Source of the DNA: Eretmocerus hayati
Taxonomy: Eukaryota > Arthropoda > Insecta > Hymenoptera > Aphelinidae
Reading direction: 5' to 3'
Length of the DNA stretch: 64,000 nucleotides
Assembly (NCBI GenBank): GCA_029851415.1
Contig: CM056742.1
Location: forward strand, 159,221,121-159,285,120
The notes beneath the pieces were generated by a model. That model worked only from the letters and a program-made list of their open reading frames with translations. It was not told the origin of the DNA and did no database searches. How positions within the stretch are numbered: the first letter of the stretch is position 1; every line of letters starts with the position of its first letter. The position numbers and the translations under genes were made by a program. Positions 34,501-48,117 of the stretch are shown here, one piece after another.

Positions 34501-37500
34501 AATGGTGATGTGAGTGAAAAGTAAGAGCTGTACACGATAGATTTGTGGTTGAGTAGGTCCCAAAAAAAAACACCAAGATTATCTCAGCGTTTTTGCCAGA
34601 TGATTAAGAGAACTAGTTCAACAGTTCAATCTTTAGCTCCAAAGTACGTCACAGGGACCTCCAGCAAAAAATCTAACACGTAACTTTAAGCCCCCCAAAA
34701 ACACTCATAGACCAATCCATTGCTCAAATCTATCCAAAAAACCTTTACATCGCATCGCAACTTTTAAAGGAAATCTCTTAGAGTAGACCCCGCAACCAAA
34801 AAAGCGTCTTCGTTTCGTAAGGAACCAGGAGAGCCGACAGAAGAGATAAGCACGCGGACTTGTGACTCAGCTTGCAGAGTATAAAATAAAATCCTTGCAC
34901 AGGAGTACCATAAATTTATTGCCAAAGAGAGCAAGAGAAAAGAGAGCCAAAAACAGCAGCCATGTTCCTTCTTGCAGTAAAAGTTTCTTGAAAGTATAAA
35001 ATATATGTGTAGTATATAGTCTGAGCAGAAGTCTGACTGGCCTGATGATGACGCAAGTCCCTTGGAAAAGTCGTTCGATGAGACACGTTGATAAGAAGTC
35101 GTATCGTCAGATCTCCAGACGATATAGCCTATTGCCGAAACTCTTGAACTTTTTCTCTCTGTCTCAATCGAGATCATTTTAATTTTATACAAGCTCGGGC
35201 ACGAATGTTTCTCTATATACTTAAACATCCTGTGTGCAAAAAGTATGCAGTAGTAAAAGGCTTGGTTTCTCTAAGTGTGCATGTATTTTAGGTTAGTCTA
35301 CAATATTCAACTTCCGGCATATCGCGGCAACGATAGAGAGCCCTTCTGTATACAACTCATGGTCTCTATTTGATGGCGTGATCGATGAGGTGCGCATAGT
35401 ATAATATTGCATTGAAATACTCTTGAAAATACTGTTAGGTTAACTGTGAAATCATGCCTATTCAAGCGCGATAACGTAATCCACTTCAAATAGACACCAC
35501 CATACCACCACCACTACACCGCAATCATGAGTTTATCCAGTATTCAACATACATAACCTATTTGAGACTTGCTAAATGGATAATTTTGTGAGAATTTGCT
35601 CATTTTGCATGCCCATGTGTGTATGCACTTCATTGGGTATTATACACCTTCGTTCTAAGTCTCGAGACATCCATAAAAGAAGAAGAATTTGCTCGAGGTG
35701 TTTCGTGCATCACAAAGCGATACCTTACTTAGAAAATTCTTGAGGGTTAACATTTTAGAGAGCCTGGGCCTAAAAGGAGTATTTTATCTTCTTCCTTCTC
35801 ATGATTCGAGAATAAAATTTATTGCGCACTCTCGCTGCGCGTGTCTGAATCCATTGCATATATGACGTTTGTGTATATAGAAAAACGAGAAAGAAGAAGA
35901 GCCTTTATGGAGAGTTGGACAAACAACGTTAAAACGAAAACGTTATCTTGAAATTCACAGCACCGATGCAGCAGTCTCAGAGTCAGTCTCTCTCACGGGA
36001 GAGTCTGTCTCTGATTTATCGAACGATTCCGCAAATTCTGATGCGGTAGAGGTATATTGCACAGGTTGAAAGACTTGTATTTCTATAATATTCTATCGAT
36101 GCTTCATCGAGCACCATCATAGTTGTGGACTGTTGGCTAACGTTCGTTTGAACGATTCGAATTTTTGGAATACACTGATTCACGGTGAGACGCGGTGAGA
36201 TGCTCTCTCTATAATATACATGGAATAGTAAGACCGTGAGCGTAAAAACTGTCTGATCTGATCGGGGAAAATATTACGAAAATTGTGAATATACTATTAA
36301 ATCGAGATTGAATAGGTTCGTATGTATGATATATTCTTGACTATCGCGAGTGAAACGTTTTAAGCAATTACATTCATTCGATGGCAACATTGAATTCACA
36401 CTTGCAATCGATAAATTGCCTTGTATGACTGAATGTATAGTGCCCTCGAGCGAGACGCTAAGGAAATTTGAAGGTGAAAATGCATCATCGATCATTTGTA
36501 GACTGCGTGATCTATCAAACTCTGAGTGAGGACGCGGCGTAGATTCTAAGTTGGTTGTTCTTGTTGTTGTTGGGCATACATCTAATGCTCTTCGAATATA
36601 TTTGTATAAATGTATGAATAGAGTATTGTATGATTCTGGCTATCAATCAGGATTGCGCTCAAAATTTTTCCGTATAAAAGATGTTTGCATTCAGGATATG
36701 CAATATTCTCTCTAAACTGACAGGCAACCATGTGTGCATTGAGCAACACTGTGATCGTTTACACCTTCGTTCATTACAGCTTGCAAACAGAAGTTTTTCA
36801 AATAACTGGTCTTTAACGATCGATGACAACGTGTGAACAAAATGAATCATAAGAGCTATTTATTACGTTCGACACCAGTTGCAAAGACAAGCGTGATCTG
36901 TAAGAAATTTATCGACATCAACTGTAGAATGACAGCTCGAGCCCAGTATGTCCTTAACACAACATTCTCAAAGACCAAAGGAATGAGCGAAGAAGTCAAT
37001 GTCAATTTTCCAAAATGTTCAGGTTTCCCATAGTAGTTCTCAACACCATGAGCGCCAAGGGATTTTTCAAACAAATTTCTAATGAATGGTCTCTAATTTT
37101 TTCAACAGACTGATCCCAAATCAAAGAAATCTCTTCAAAAAATGATGATGCTGTTTTTCAGAGTTTTGGAAGTTATCGTACTGGATTGAATCGTAAAGTT
37201 GTGAAGAAATACTAAAATAAAAATGACATAAACTAGATTTCGAAAGTGTTCTGATCTCCCATCATTTTCCTTTCAAACCACAAAGTGAATCACGATTTGG
37301 GAAATAATACACGGTGCATTTTATATGACTAACAAGAGGACTGAGGATTCATTCGTGAAAAGTAACTCATTGCAAAAAAAATTTCAATACCCGCATGATC
37401 CCTTTGAATGCCTAATATGTAGATCTTTATGCTTTCCTTCGAGCTTGCCATACTTGGCACGTACCGTCAAATTGGATAATTTTGGTACGATTTCGTATCT

Positions 37501-37643
37501 TTTTATTTTGTTTGGCTCCGCATTCCAACATACAGTGTCAAGGCCCACCTTAACTAATGGTCGATTGAAAGCTTACAGTTTCAGCTTTCGATTGACGGGC
37601 TACAAAGTTCAATTTGATGAGTTTAAGCTGGAGCTATTAGCAG
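31597..37643. other. Long non-coding stretch
   Basis: No gene, RNA gene or element recognised in about 6 kb. Frames up to 154 codons (34764-35228, minus) have no domain and overlap others on both strands. A GA-rich tract lies near 33595-33615. Any exons here would be short and were not detected. Confidence 0.45.
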
Positions 37644-37700
37644 TTTTGTAAGTGTACCAAAGTTAGACCCCGATGGGGCAACTTTGGTACACTTACAAAA
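37644..37700. repeat. Perfect 21-bp stem hairpin
   Basis: TTTTGTAAGTGTACCAAAGTT (37644-37664) is exactly inverted at 37680-37700, with a 15-base loop. The arm core AACTTTGGTACAC is the same as the TIR of the MITE starting at 37882, so this is probably a derivative of that family and not a microRNA; the stem is also short for one. Confidence 0.85.
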
Positions 37701-37881
37701 TATTTCAATTTTGCCCACCACCATGCGAGTGAATCCATTTCGATCGTTTAGAAGTCTTGGGCTGAGCTGTTTGAAATATTTGAAGACCTCATAGACCATC
37801 ACTCGACTCAAGGTGAGATGAAAAGAAGCTGTCATAGGAAGGGGTTCTGAAGTTACCCTATATCCTCATGCTTCTTACCTA

Positions 37882-38279
37882 TAGAGTGGGGTAACTTTGG
37901 TACGCTTTTTCATGGTTTCTTCACGGTTTTTCATTTACTTAAATTCCAAATGCTTCAAATACTCCAATATGACGATGGTTCCTTCAATATGGTGATATAT
38001 GTGGTCCAAATGTAGTATTATTCAACCGTAGATCGTTCCGGAACACTTCTTGCCAGGTACACTAACTGGACCACTCGCGTATCGGTGCTAAATCACCCTT
38101 TTTGGAAAAAACTCCAATAAACGACTACAATCGTTCACAAGGGATCTACGGTGGCTCAACACATTGTTTATGCGTGTGCCAAGAGGGGAGACTAGGTTTC
38201 AGAGCGATAAAATCATTCACCTTACCAAACGCAGCTCTGAAAGTCATTTTTCAGGGGTGTACCAAAGTTTCACCCACTG
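37882..38279. mobile_element. 398-bp TA-flanked MITE, CAGTGGGTGAAACTTTGGTAC ends
   Basis: The right end, reversed, reads CAGTGGGTGAAACTTTGG and the left end reads TAGAGTGGGGTAACTTTGG. Both continue to GTAC. TA dinucleotides at 37880-37881 and 38280-38281 fit a Tc1/mariner-type target duplication. No transposase. Two further partial copies of the end motif were noticed near 42072 and 42269 (CAAGTTGGGTACACT). Confidence 0.65.
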
Positions 38280-38281
38280 TA

Positions 38282-39467
38282 CTCAAGTTAACCAATTTGA
38301 CGGCATCCCAAAGTTTGCCAAGGTCAGCAAACGCATGGACCCGAAAGCTGAATTTCAACTCGTATATAAATATATACCTTATAACTAACCACAACGACGA
38401 GGGAAGTATTATAGGAGTTAGGTGAGCATCCATGACCCGCTTGCATCGAAGAAGGAAAACGTTTCGGGTGACGCTAAACTCACACTTTATTCGCCACGGT
38501 GGCAGTCTACTCTCGGCCTCTATTATCATCTCTTTCTCTCCCGCGCCCAAGGGAAAGCTGCATCGGTCGACGATATAGACGACGACAACGACGACGATGA
38601 CAAGGACGGAGCACCGACCGCCACGATGTTTGCACCGTTTGCACACTAGGATTTCCATTGAAGACTCCGAATGAATGCTGCTGCTGCGGTTTTTCTATGA
38701 ATAATTCAAGGGCCGTGGTTCGCGGGCACACAGGATATAAGTCTGTGACTCTCAAAAAATGGGAAAAAGGAGAGAAAAAGAGAGAGTGAGATACCGTCCA
38801 GGGTAATGAGTGGGTACCGCTGCATAATTTTGCGATAGATCGATGAGGTCCACGACTGGAATACAAATTCGAAGCTGCTGCTGCTGCTGCATCAGGCGCG
38901 AAGAATTTATCAACTATCGCGTGATCTTGCCCTTCCTATCTTTCCCTCCAACTCTCACTTCGTCTTCTCTAGTTTTCAATTACTCGACGGGATTTTTTTT
39001 TAAATGTTTGATAACGGATATCTACAATCGACTGTGAAAATGAATTCACAACAAAATAAAGACCGTATTTTCCTTATTGTGAGACCGGTCTTATATTCTT
39101 TTTGGCTCGTAAAAATGAGCATGAGTTTGATTTGACATATGAGAAAAAACGACTTTGAGGAGAAAAAACCGTATGATCGTGGACGGGGTCGTACAAAGAT
39201 GCAGAATTATTACTTGCTACATTCGAATCGTGAGCTTGTAATTTTGTAATGGTCAAAATTTTAGGTTGTATTTTTACTGAGGCCTTACTTTCGGGAGAGG
39301 TATTAAAATATAGAAAACACGGTAGGCAAATTTTTGAAAACGCGCCTGTGCCTTTGGCTAAGAGAAAAAGATAAAAAAAACTGCAGCTGGTCTGCAGAGT
39401 AATCCTGATGCTCATCAGTTCGACAAAATTCTCTCATAATGAATCATCGTCGCCATGCGTCGCTATG
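38282..39467. other. Non-coding stretch with CTG repeats
   Basis: No gene supported. CTG repeats occur near 38674 and at 38874-38892. The acidic frame near 38570-38610 reflects a GAC-rich simple repeat. Confidence 0.45.
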
Positions 39468-39469
39468 TA

Positions 39470-39652
39470 CACTCGCCAGACAACAAAATATCTGCAAAAG
39501 CCATTTAGTGATTTTCACTTTTTGGGTTAGTATCGCCATGCGTTCGTTCTATTTTCCGCGTTCCCTTAGCAAGGAATGAAATAAGCCGTACCAACCCAAA
39601 AAGTAGAAATCACAAAATCCTTTGTGCAGATAGTTTGTCCGCCCGGCGAGTG
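39470..39652. mobile_element. 183-bp TA-flanked MITE with 60-bp arms
   Basis: Left CACTCGCCAGACAACAAA and right, reversed, CACTCGCCGGGCGGACAAA are the termini. Both arms continue through ATCTGCA and end in ACTTTTTGGGTT. TA at 39468-39469 and 39653-39654 suggests a Tc1/mariner-type duplication. The element is small, with arms making up two thirds of it, and is non-coding. Confidence 0.75.
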
Positions 39653-39654
39653 TA

Positions 39655-42600
39655 CACAGGATCAGAATGATGAATTTATTCTGACTCACGTTTCACAAGA
39701 ATTCATAACCGTAATAGCGACGCCAAACAAATTAGTGAAAGGATGACAAAAAACTGACAAATTGATCCAATTTTGGGCACGCAATGATGAGCAATCGTGG
39801 CTTAATATAAACTGAGAGTCTCTCGTGAGCTCATCATCAAAATGAAAATTGGCTAATATTTTACAGCTGACGGAAGGCAAAAAGTAAGAAGATCTCTCAT
39901 TTTCATTCAATTCAAGTGAGTTAATCAAGCAGTTGAGACAGCAGGAACGAAAATTCTTCTTGAGCTATGTATTTGTCATGGTATCTGATGAAATGATTAA
40001 CATAACTCTGCTGTATCAGATATAATGTCTGTAGAGATGTAACAAAACGTAAAACTGCAGCATCTTAAGCAATGAGCTAATTACGATTAAGAAACTTATT
40101 GGCTTGCGAACTGCTACAGTAAAACCATCTAATTTCAAAGATGTACTACAGGCTATAAGCTGTAGCACCTGCAGTACAATTATAGCATTGAACTTCAGAT
40201 GAGGCCTGAAGAGTTTGATGATGGGAGCTAAAATGTAAACTGAAAATCAATGGAGGCTATTAGATGCTTCCTCGCCTATGGAAGTGTGAAGTAATAAAAA
40301 ACTTTTGGTAACTGTCAAAATATCCTAGAAAGAAATCATTGCACATTTGAATCGTAGGAATATTGAGGTTTAAAGTATAAGAAGCAAAAACTTAAGGTCA
40401 CATTGTGAGACTCAAACAAAATTCTATTGCCCACGCCATTCCGATTAATAAAAAAATGAATTGTAGCTTTCATAAAAAAAATATCTTACCTCGTCACCAA
40501 TAGTGAAGAAGAATCTGAAACTGCACGTATCAAGGATCTGTCACTCGTCAACTGATAACTTTTCAATCAATCACAGAAATGAGAAAACGCATGATTGGAT
40601 GGACGTACACTCTGCTCAAAACAAGGCAGCAACAAACTATGAAAATTTCACATAATTCTCACAACAGAATTGCACGAGCCCTAAATCTTCCATAGAGGTG
40701 ATCGACAAGAGCTCGCGGGAGTGAATGACAGAAATATTCGCGACCGTCGGTGGTCACTCGATTAATAAGGCGAGAGAGCTCCACTACTTTTGTGAAATAT
40801 CAAAAGGCGGAAGAAGGCCTCTCTCGCCGACAACGGCAATAAACTTTTTTCATTGGCAAAAATTTGCAATTATACCGAAAGCCTTTGTAGATACTCTACA
40901 CAGACAACTAAAAACTTTTACTCGAATGAAAATTATACTTGGAATCGATTGTCTATTCCAGGCTTGATTTATTACAGAAGGAGGCGAATCAAGCGCCGAC
41001 GTGATCTGATAGTACTAGTTATTTTCATCCTGTCTATGCTTACATTCAAGCTCTTATTACGTGATCAATACACCTATATATTCGTTGATTGATATTATCA
41101 TCTATAAAAGTAGAAATGAGAGTTGGCTAAATTCGTGTACGGTAATAATTCGAATCTAGATTATTCGAAGCCAGCATGAATTCAATTTTTCTGAAATTTG
41201 ATTTACATGTATCGATCCTGACAGGACTCTTGCTCAACGTGTTACTTTTCATAATGATCATTATCCGATAGACGTATGCATAGTCAGCTTGGCTGAATGA
41301 AATTGATTGTGAGATACTGTATGTAAGTTGATTGATCCTTAAACCTGCATACTCATACAGAAATAGAAATCATAATGGTTCTTGATCCGGTTGGCGTACG
41401 TTGCAGGATCTGATATTCGGTTTTGAAATGCGGATCAGGTGTCAAGCTATCAGATTTTCTATCCAAGCGCATGAGTTGATTCGGGGATTGTGAAGTTGCA
41501 AAAAAACACAGCAGCACAGCAGTTGAATAAGCTAAACTAGAAAAATTGAGGTAAGCACCGAACTTCTGCATCGATACGTCGATCGCATCGATCGCAGAAA
41601 TCAGCACTTGACCCTCCTACAAATTTTTTCACGTTTGTTATGTTTAAATGTGGTTTAAGCCGACCCTAAATCAATCCAGCATTTTTCAGAAAATTTAAAG
41701 TGATTTTCACTGAGTCACCGAGGAAATTACGTTCGGTCAAAGCGGTGGCAACTTTTTTTTAAACCCACCAATCTCAACGTATAATTTAGCCAGAATTGCA
41801 AAGCTAAGATTGGCAGATATTTTATGTGCAAAACCCGGAGATGATTTGTAAAACAAGAAGGCCTACATATTGGAGTGTATCCATCATGCCCCCATATGGT
41901 TATCTCGAAAGGGCGTGCAGTGCGACTTTTTTTTACCACTCAGAACGTGTTTATCGCGTCAAAATAGGTTAAGAGTGTTTTGGACCGGCGAAAAGCTCCA
42001 AATACGCTTGCACGGCGATAAAAACGATTTTATGCGCTTCATCGCTGATTTACATAGTTTTGAAGGATGAGGACAAGTTGAGTACACACTTTTGTAAACT
42101 CTCAATGATCACTCTTTGGCAAAACTGAAACAGCTCGGCTCCAGTTCAGGAAAATCAGCCTTTTTTTAGCTCATTTTGGAGGTCTTGAACAATAACCTTT
42201 AAAAGGAGTTGAAATACGTTGAAAAATGTTGAGGTAGGACAGAGTCGTTGAGAAAATGGCCTAATGGGGGCAAGTTGGGTACACTAACATACCTTCATTG
42301 AAACCAACTCCAAGAATCATGCTCATGGCTCGAATTTCTTTCAATACATTCCAGAACTTCGGAACAATTCACTAGAGTAAAAGATTCGGCCAATCCCATG
42401 GACTCATTTCAGACAACTATTAATCAATGAATGACGTCAAATATCTTATACGGGAACATTCACATTTCGCATCAAATTTGATACTGCTATAGATATTGAA
42501 TTTTTATTGAAGTGTTGAGAACTTGAACAAAGTATAGGTAAGAAGGTACATGCCTTGAATCAATTACTGTTTCGGAATTGTGAATGCTACCGGACTTATT

Positions 42601-44780
42601 GTTGCGCAAGCTTAATTTTCTCGGTGTAGATTGAACAATTAAAACAGAAACTCGTTTGCATCTTAGCAAGTATAATGCACTGCGTGGGATATACGTGAAA
42701 GTTTATGAGAACGGATCGTTGCACATTTTATGCCGTCTACAAACTCTATTAGTTACATATATTTTTACTTCCTTTTAATTACAGCGTAAATAATACTTCT
42801 CGATAATTATAATCAAGCGGTATCATTGAATTTTATGCAAGTTACGATGCTTCCTCTAACGGTAAGTAGTATTTTAATTGTTTTGAATACAACCATATTC
42901 TTCATTATTATTACCCGGTAATGACCAGTGGATCGCCTCTACAGACTACACAGTGAAAAGGAGAAGACATGCATGTTTTTTCATTTTTGAGCTGCATTAG
43001 TTTTTTTACTGGGAAACTTATCTAATGGGAAATATCATGAATTCAAATTACCCTAAATCGTGAAAATAAATACGCTTGAAGCCATAAGTGGAATAATTGA
43101 ACAAATTATAATCTTCTTCTTAATCGATGAATCGTATTTCGAAGTTTCGAGTAGATAAGACTGTCTGTCTGTGAAGTATTCATAACGATTCCATCTCGAA
43201 CAGTGTCATGATGATGCTTTGCTTTTGGTCACATTCAATACCATATAGATGTCTCGGTGAATTTCTATTTGCATTACCTATATATCCGTAGGTAATTAAA
43301 TATCTCTAGTTTCAGCTTTTTCCATCATAAAATCGTTTATACATCTGATAACTCACCGGCAAATTCGATGGAGAATTCGATACTTTACGGCACATTCAAC
43401 TTTCCCCATGTCCTTCGATATCTCAATCGCCAAACAGAATTTCTGATCATTCACAATTGACAGGTCTCAATCAGCCAAATTATGACTTCTTTGTCGAGCC
43501 ATTTTATTATTTACTACACGCTGAAATGCTTTAAACATAACAAGGGTCGATAAAAAAAAAACTATCGTAAACTTTGCCGTCAATCCAGTCTAAAGTACAG
43601 AAGTACTAAACTTTTTCTTCTGGCTTTAGAATACAGATTTCACCAGCTATTCTTCCAAGAAAAGTAATTCGTCAAAAGGATTTAATGTGCAAAAAGATGA
43701 GAGCAACGTTCCCATCAGTGTTTGACGTAATTATTTTTCGAGCTATTGTTTCTACAGAGATCATTGAACGAACGCTGTAAGTATAGTTCCGGTGTGGACA
43801 AACCTTGTGAGCCACTATTACAACTAGCATCGGGACTACAAGAACAGATCCTAGTTATTCGTTTCTATCTTTTATGCTCGATGCAATCAGCGTAGCATGA
43901 TGGTATTAGTATTCTTGGCATTGTTTTGCAAAACTATGAAAAACCACAAACTCAAGTGATTAGAAACAGGAAAATTGGGCTCCCGAGCAGGATCATTGGG
44001 ATAGCATTCATCCAGTAACTTCGAGAGTCTGATGAAAGGACGAGCTTATCTGATAATACGGATGCGGTTGGGATACAAAATTACTATAAAGAAATCCTTG
44101 ATGAGCTAAGTTTATAAAAATATGATCATTCGTAAAACTCATGACAGAAATAACTCTAAAGTCATATTATCCATGACCATGAGCTTTTGGCAATAGACTA
44201 ATTGTAAGATGCAATTTGCGACAAACCTTTTAACGCAGGTCCGTGAAGCCTCGTCGTCATCTGTGGGCCCACCAGCACCGGAGTCCTGAAACAACAAATT
44301 TTCGTCAGTTGTCAAGTCTTCACCATGATGGGAGTAAATGGATTATGACCAGATTCCATGAGCTATTATAAGATGATGTAATGGAGACGGTGGATGTGGC
44401 TGGCATGATACCTAATTTTGTGGCGATCAATAGTCATGGGCGTGTCTTCCACCACGCACATATTTTTCGATAATTGAAAATATCATAAAAGCTCACCAGA
44501 AGCCCAAATAAAAGCACTTAGCTGAACATATGGACGAAAGGAGGTAAAGTAATTGGAATCTGTCTGTGAATATTTTCTCATAAGTACTTCAATTTTTCAT
44601 AGACAGGAGAATTTTAGAATAAGAAAACTTTTAGAGGGTCATTCATTGAACAAAAGAATGCCATACATCCAAATGAAAATTTGAACTATGATTCATTATC
44701 AAATTCAAATATCATATCAACGTATTAAAACTTTTTTTTGCAATGTCCCGATGTTTGAGTGCTTATAAAATTGCAATAAT
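39655..44780. other. Long non-coding stretch
   Basis: About 5 kb without a supportable gene or element. Fragments resembling the 37.9-kb MITE ends were noticed near 42072 and 42269. Nothing else was recognised. Confidence 0.45.
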
Positions 44781-44784
44781 TAGT

Positions 44785-44905
44785 ATTTGCACCTCGTTCA
44801 TGAGGTCCCCCACTTTCGAGCGATTATTTCGACCTTCGCTAGTGGCCCAGGCCAAAAACCAATAGGTCCGAAGCAAGCTGCTACTACTCGGTGCGAGATG
44901 AACTA
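44785..44905. repeat. Second copy of the GCGAAGGTCG dispersed repeat
   Basis: The stretch ATTATTTCGACCTTCGCTAG (from 44823) followed by a GGCCCAGGCC core resembles 28527-28563. Short inverted flanks (TAGTATTTGCACCTCG against TAGTTCATCTCGCACCGAG) give weak support for an inverted-repeat element. Confidence 0.4.
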
Positions 44906-47900
44906 TTATCATCAGCACAAGCACAGCGTTTTGCAATTAACTAATGCGATGATCTACTGGAAGTGTATTGTTTCACTTATAACACACTTCCAGATATTGA
45001 CTTCCTCATAAATTTCTGATACATCGTGGCACTTACCAAATAAGAATTCATCTATTTAGCCCGAAGGGCTTTTTCATGTAAAAAAAATTTTAAGACTCAT
45101 GATAAAATGAGTGTTTTTTCACCTAGCTTCGTTGTTTTTTGAGCAAGATAGTTCAAGGCCACGTAATGGATTCGAAGATAATGAGGGATCTCTCTGGGTT
45201 ATCAATAAGGCGTATATACATGATACACCGTTATAATCAAATAGGCAGGTCCTATCACTTGGTAACCAAACGCCTAAAAATCTATTGCTACACCTTATAT
45301 CTTGCTGGGTGCCAATTTACTCGAGTGTTAAAAAAAAAAAAACACAGCCAGAATCCCCAAGTCCTCGAACACGCCACGAGATCTATTCAGTCACTCTTCT
45401 CTTGGAAAAAAAAATCAAAAGGCTGAGTCTTCAAAATTACATCGATATCGAAATAGAGCCAAACACAAGGGAACCATTTAACCCCAAGTATTTTTCTTCT
45501 ACTTCTTTCTCGTCGACACCCCTTGTCAATGCAGGAGCACGAGCGTCATGCAAATGCAAAAAGAATAAGGACGCCACTTTGACACTCGAGAAATCACCCT
45601 TTCTCAACTCAAGCATGGATAGAAGTGCACTTCGTAATACGTGAAACATTTAGGGCCGTATGGCTTGGGTTGACTGTACAACCCTCTGTACATTTCATCT
45701 CTTTCCCTTGCACGCATTACCAATCCCTTTCCTTTCTTAGAAGAATATTCGTCCCTTCTTTGTGAGCCCTTCGACTGCAATTGTCTACTCAATTCTGATA
45801 AGAGTGTAATACCAGATAAGGATTGTATTCAGTTGCACACGTAGCACGAGAAACCCAATATATCATTCATATAATATTCTCCTGCACCACCAGCAGTTCA
45901 ATGGGGATTATATAAAGAAGCATGAATTGGATGGTAAGTGGAGAATCGTCTCTCATAAAATGGTTCAAAACTCACTGGGTAAAGATAAAAAAATCACCTA
46001 CGAACATACAAAGAATTTGATTGAACTACTTAAAATATTCAATTAATCTCAGAATTTGGCCAATTTCTTTTAATTTCACAGCGATCTGGTAAATTTTTAC
46101 AATTACTATTAGACATCTAAGTGTACAAGTTCAATGACTAATCCCAGAGAGTTCTGGAAGTTTCTTCAAGCAGTCCTTAGGAATTTCCTGTAAAATGAAA
46201 ATTGGCTGATATCCAGCGTACAAGAATTTCAAAAAACTGAGGGGTTAAATCAGATCTATATCATACAAATGAGCTCATCACCCCATCGTGATAGTTCCAG
46301 AGGGTCGTGTCACTTTTAATCATTCCATGGGAAAAGAGTCTACAAGGTATGGAGAAAATCTCGTTACCTGACCCTGCAATTTTTCATCCCCTATAGAGGA
46401 GGGCTCAGACGGTATAAGGCATGATTTTGCAAACCACGATTGAATCAATATTCGTGTAACTTGAAACTGAGTATTCGCAGAAATAGATCAGAAAGAAGCC
46501 GCATATTGTATTAAATTGTTTTGGCTAGACACACGCGGTCTCTACACACGAGAATCCTTACAACGCTTATATATCAAAATGATTCTAGCATATCAACCCC
46601 TTCTGCTTTAAAATTACTCAGCTTCAAGCCTGAGTCCATGTGTCCATCACATGGATGATATAAACATCATATCAACTATCTGTCCACGAATTTGCATATT
46701 ATTGGAAATATCAATTATTACGAAAGCTAATGAGAAGAGAGATGAAAGGTTTGGATAGAAAGAAGCAAAAGCTCAATATATACAAGGTTAATATTCTCTC
46801 TAGGGAGATGTTCACGGCGTAAGCTGAAAGGGAAAACGAACTTTGCATAGAAAAGGGGGCACCGGATACTCACTGCACTTGGCCCCAAATAATATACAAG
46901 AGATAGAAAACGAAGAAAGGGCAAAAGGGGAAAGGCCAGTTACCCGAGAGCAGTTTTCGGGACCGTAAGTAGACTGCTTCGGTGCGTACACGCACACACA
47001 CACAAATTTACCTACATCTAAAAGGCAAAAGCACATGGCAGAGCTTGCGCGAGCACAAATACGCATGCATGTACCGGGTGCAAGAGAAGGATTACCACGT
47101 TGGAATAGCTAATTGCGAAGGGAGAAACAGGGAGAAGTTGAGTCTTTTGAACAAGTCTGGCTTGTCGCTGGCCAAACGGAAAGATAACACAATTAGTTGT
47201 AGGGCATGCAGAGAAGGGAACGGGTGGTGGCACCAATACATGGAAATCTGGGATGTGAGCCCCTATGTTTTCCACATGCGTAATTCAGTCTGTAGTTACC
47301 CGGATGGATAAAATGACCAAAAAGTGCTAAAAAAATCTTGTGATAGATTGCACAATAGTAGCCTTAGGTCTCGTCTGAGTCCATCTTATTTATCTATACT
47401 TTTTGTCAAAGTAATGATACTACAATTATTATAGATGGCGTTTTATTTATCCGCTGCTAATTTGCTAACTTTGTTCGCTATTTAACTCGATTAATTGAAG
47501 GTTCCTCGAGAAATCTAATGCGACTTGGCCAAATTCACTACAATTAATATGAAAAATCATTGGTATATTCCAGTAGTGAGCGCATTAGCCCATTTAGGAC
47601 CGTTTGTCTGTCGAGCAAAGCAAAATGTCCTTAAGTGTCCTCCTAAATAGGCTTGCAATCGAAATTGTGGTGTATTTTTTCATCAGGATCAGAACCCTAT
47701 GAAAGCAGCATTCCGAAATCGGGGTGATGGGAACTATTTTTCATCACACTCAGAACGAAAATTGCTCTCTTCGAAGCCACTTGGGGCGCGAAGGCGGACT
47801 TTGGCACCCTCATATCATAACACAGGCCTACAATTTACAGAAAAGTCTTCTCCTTAATTGGAAAGACCGATGGATCGACGGAAAACAGTGCGCTAAGTCC

Positions 47901-48117
47901 AAAAATGCCATTCGTCTCACTCATATTTACAAAATTTCGAGATAGTCCATGCATATCTTATCTTAGGAAGCTTACTAGATTTTTGTCCTAGGAATTAGGG
48001 GAAGGAGATGATTTTACATTCAAATAAGCGTTTTGGAAGGATTCAATCGATTGATACCCGTGAGGCATGCAACAATCACTAGTTATCTCCATAATATCAG
48101 TCTTGGACTGAAACTGT
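44906..48117. other. Non-coding stretch
   Basis: No gene supported. A short CA repeat lies near 46991-47003. A 13-bp inverted repeat at about 47589-47652 (GCCCATTTAGGAC against GTCC..CTAAATAGGC) is too irregular to call a microRNA. Confidence 0.45.

Noticed and set aside
34764..35228. 154-codon minus-strand ORF
   Set aside because: No recognisable domain, and it contains a hydrophobic patch but no signal peptide at the start. Probably chance.
37644..37700. Possible microRNA precursor
   Set aside because: The stem is perfect but only 21 bp with a 15-base loop, and it matches the ends of a nearby MITE, so a transposon origin is more likely.
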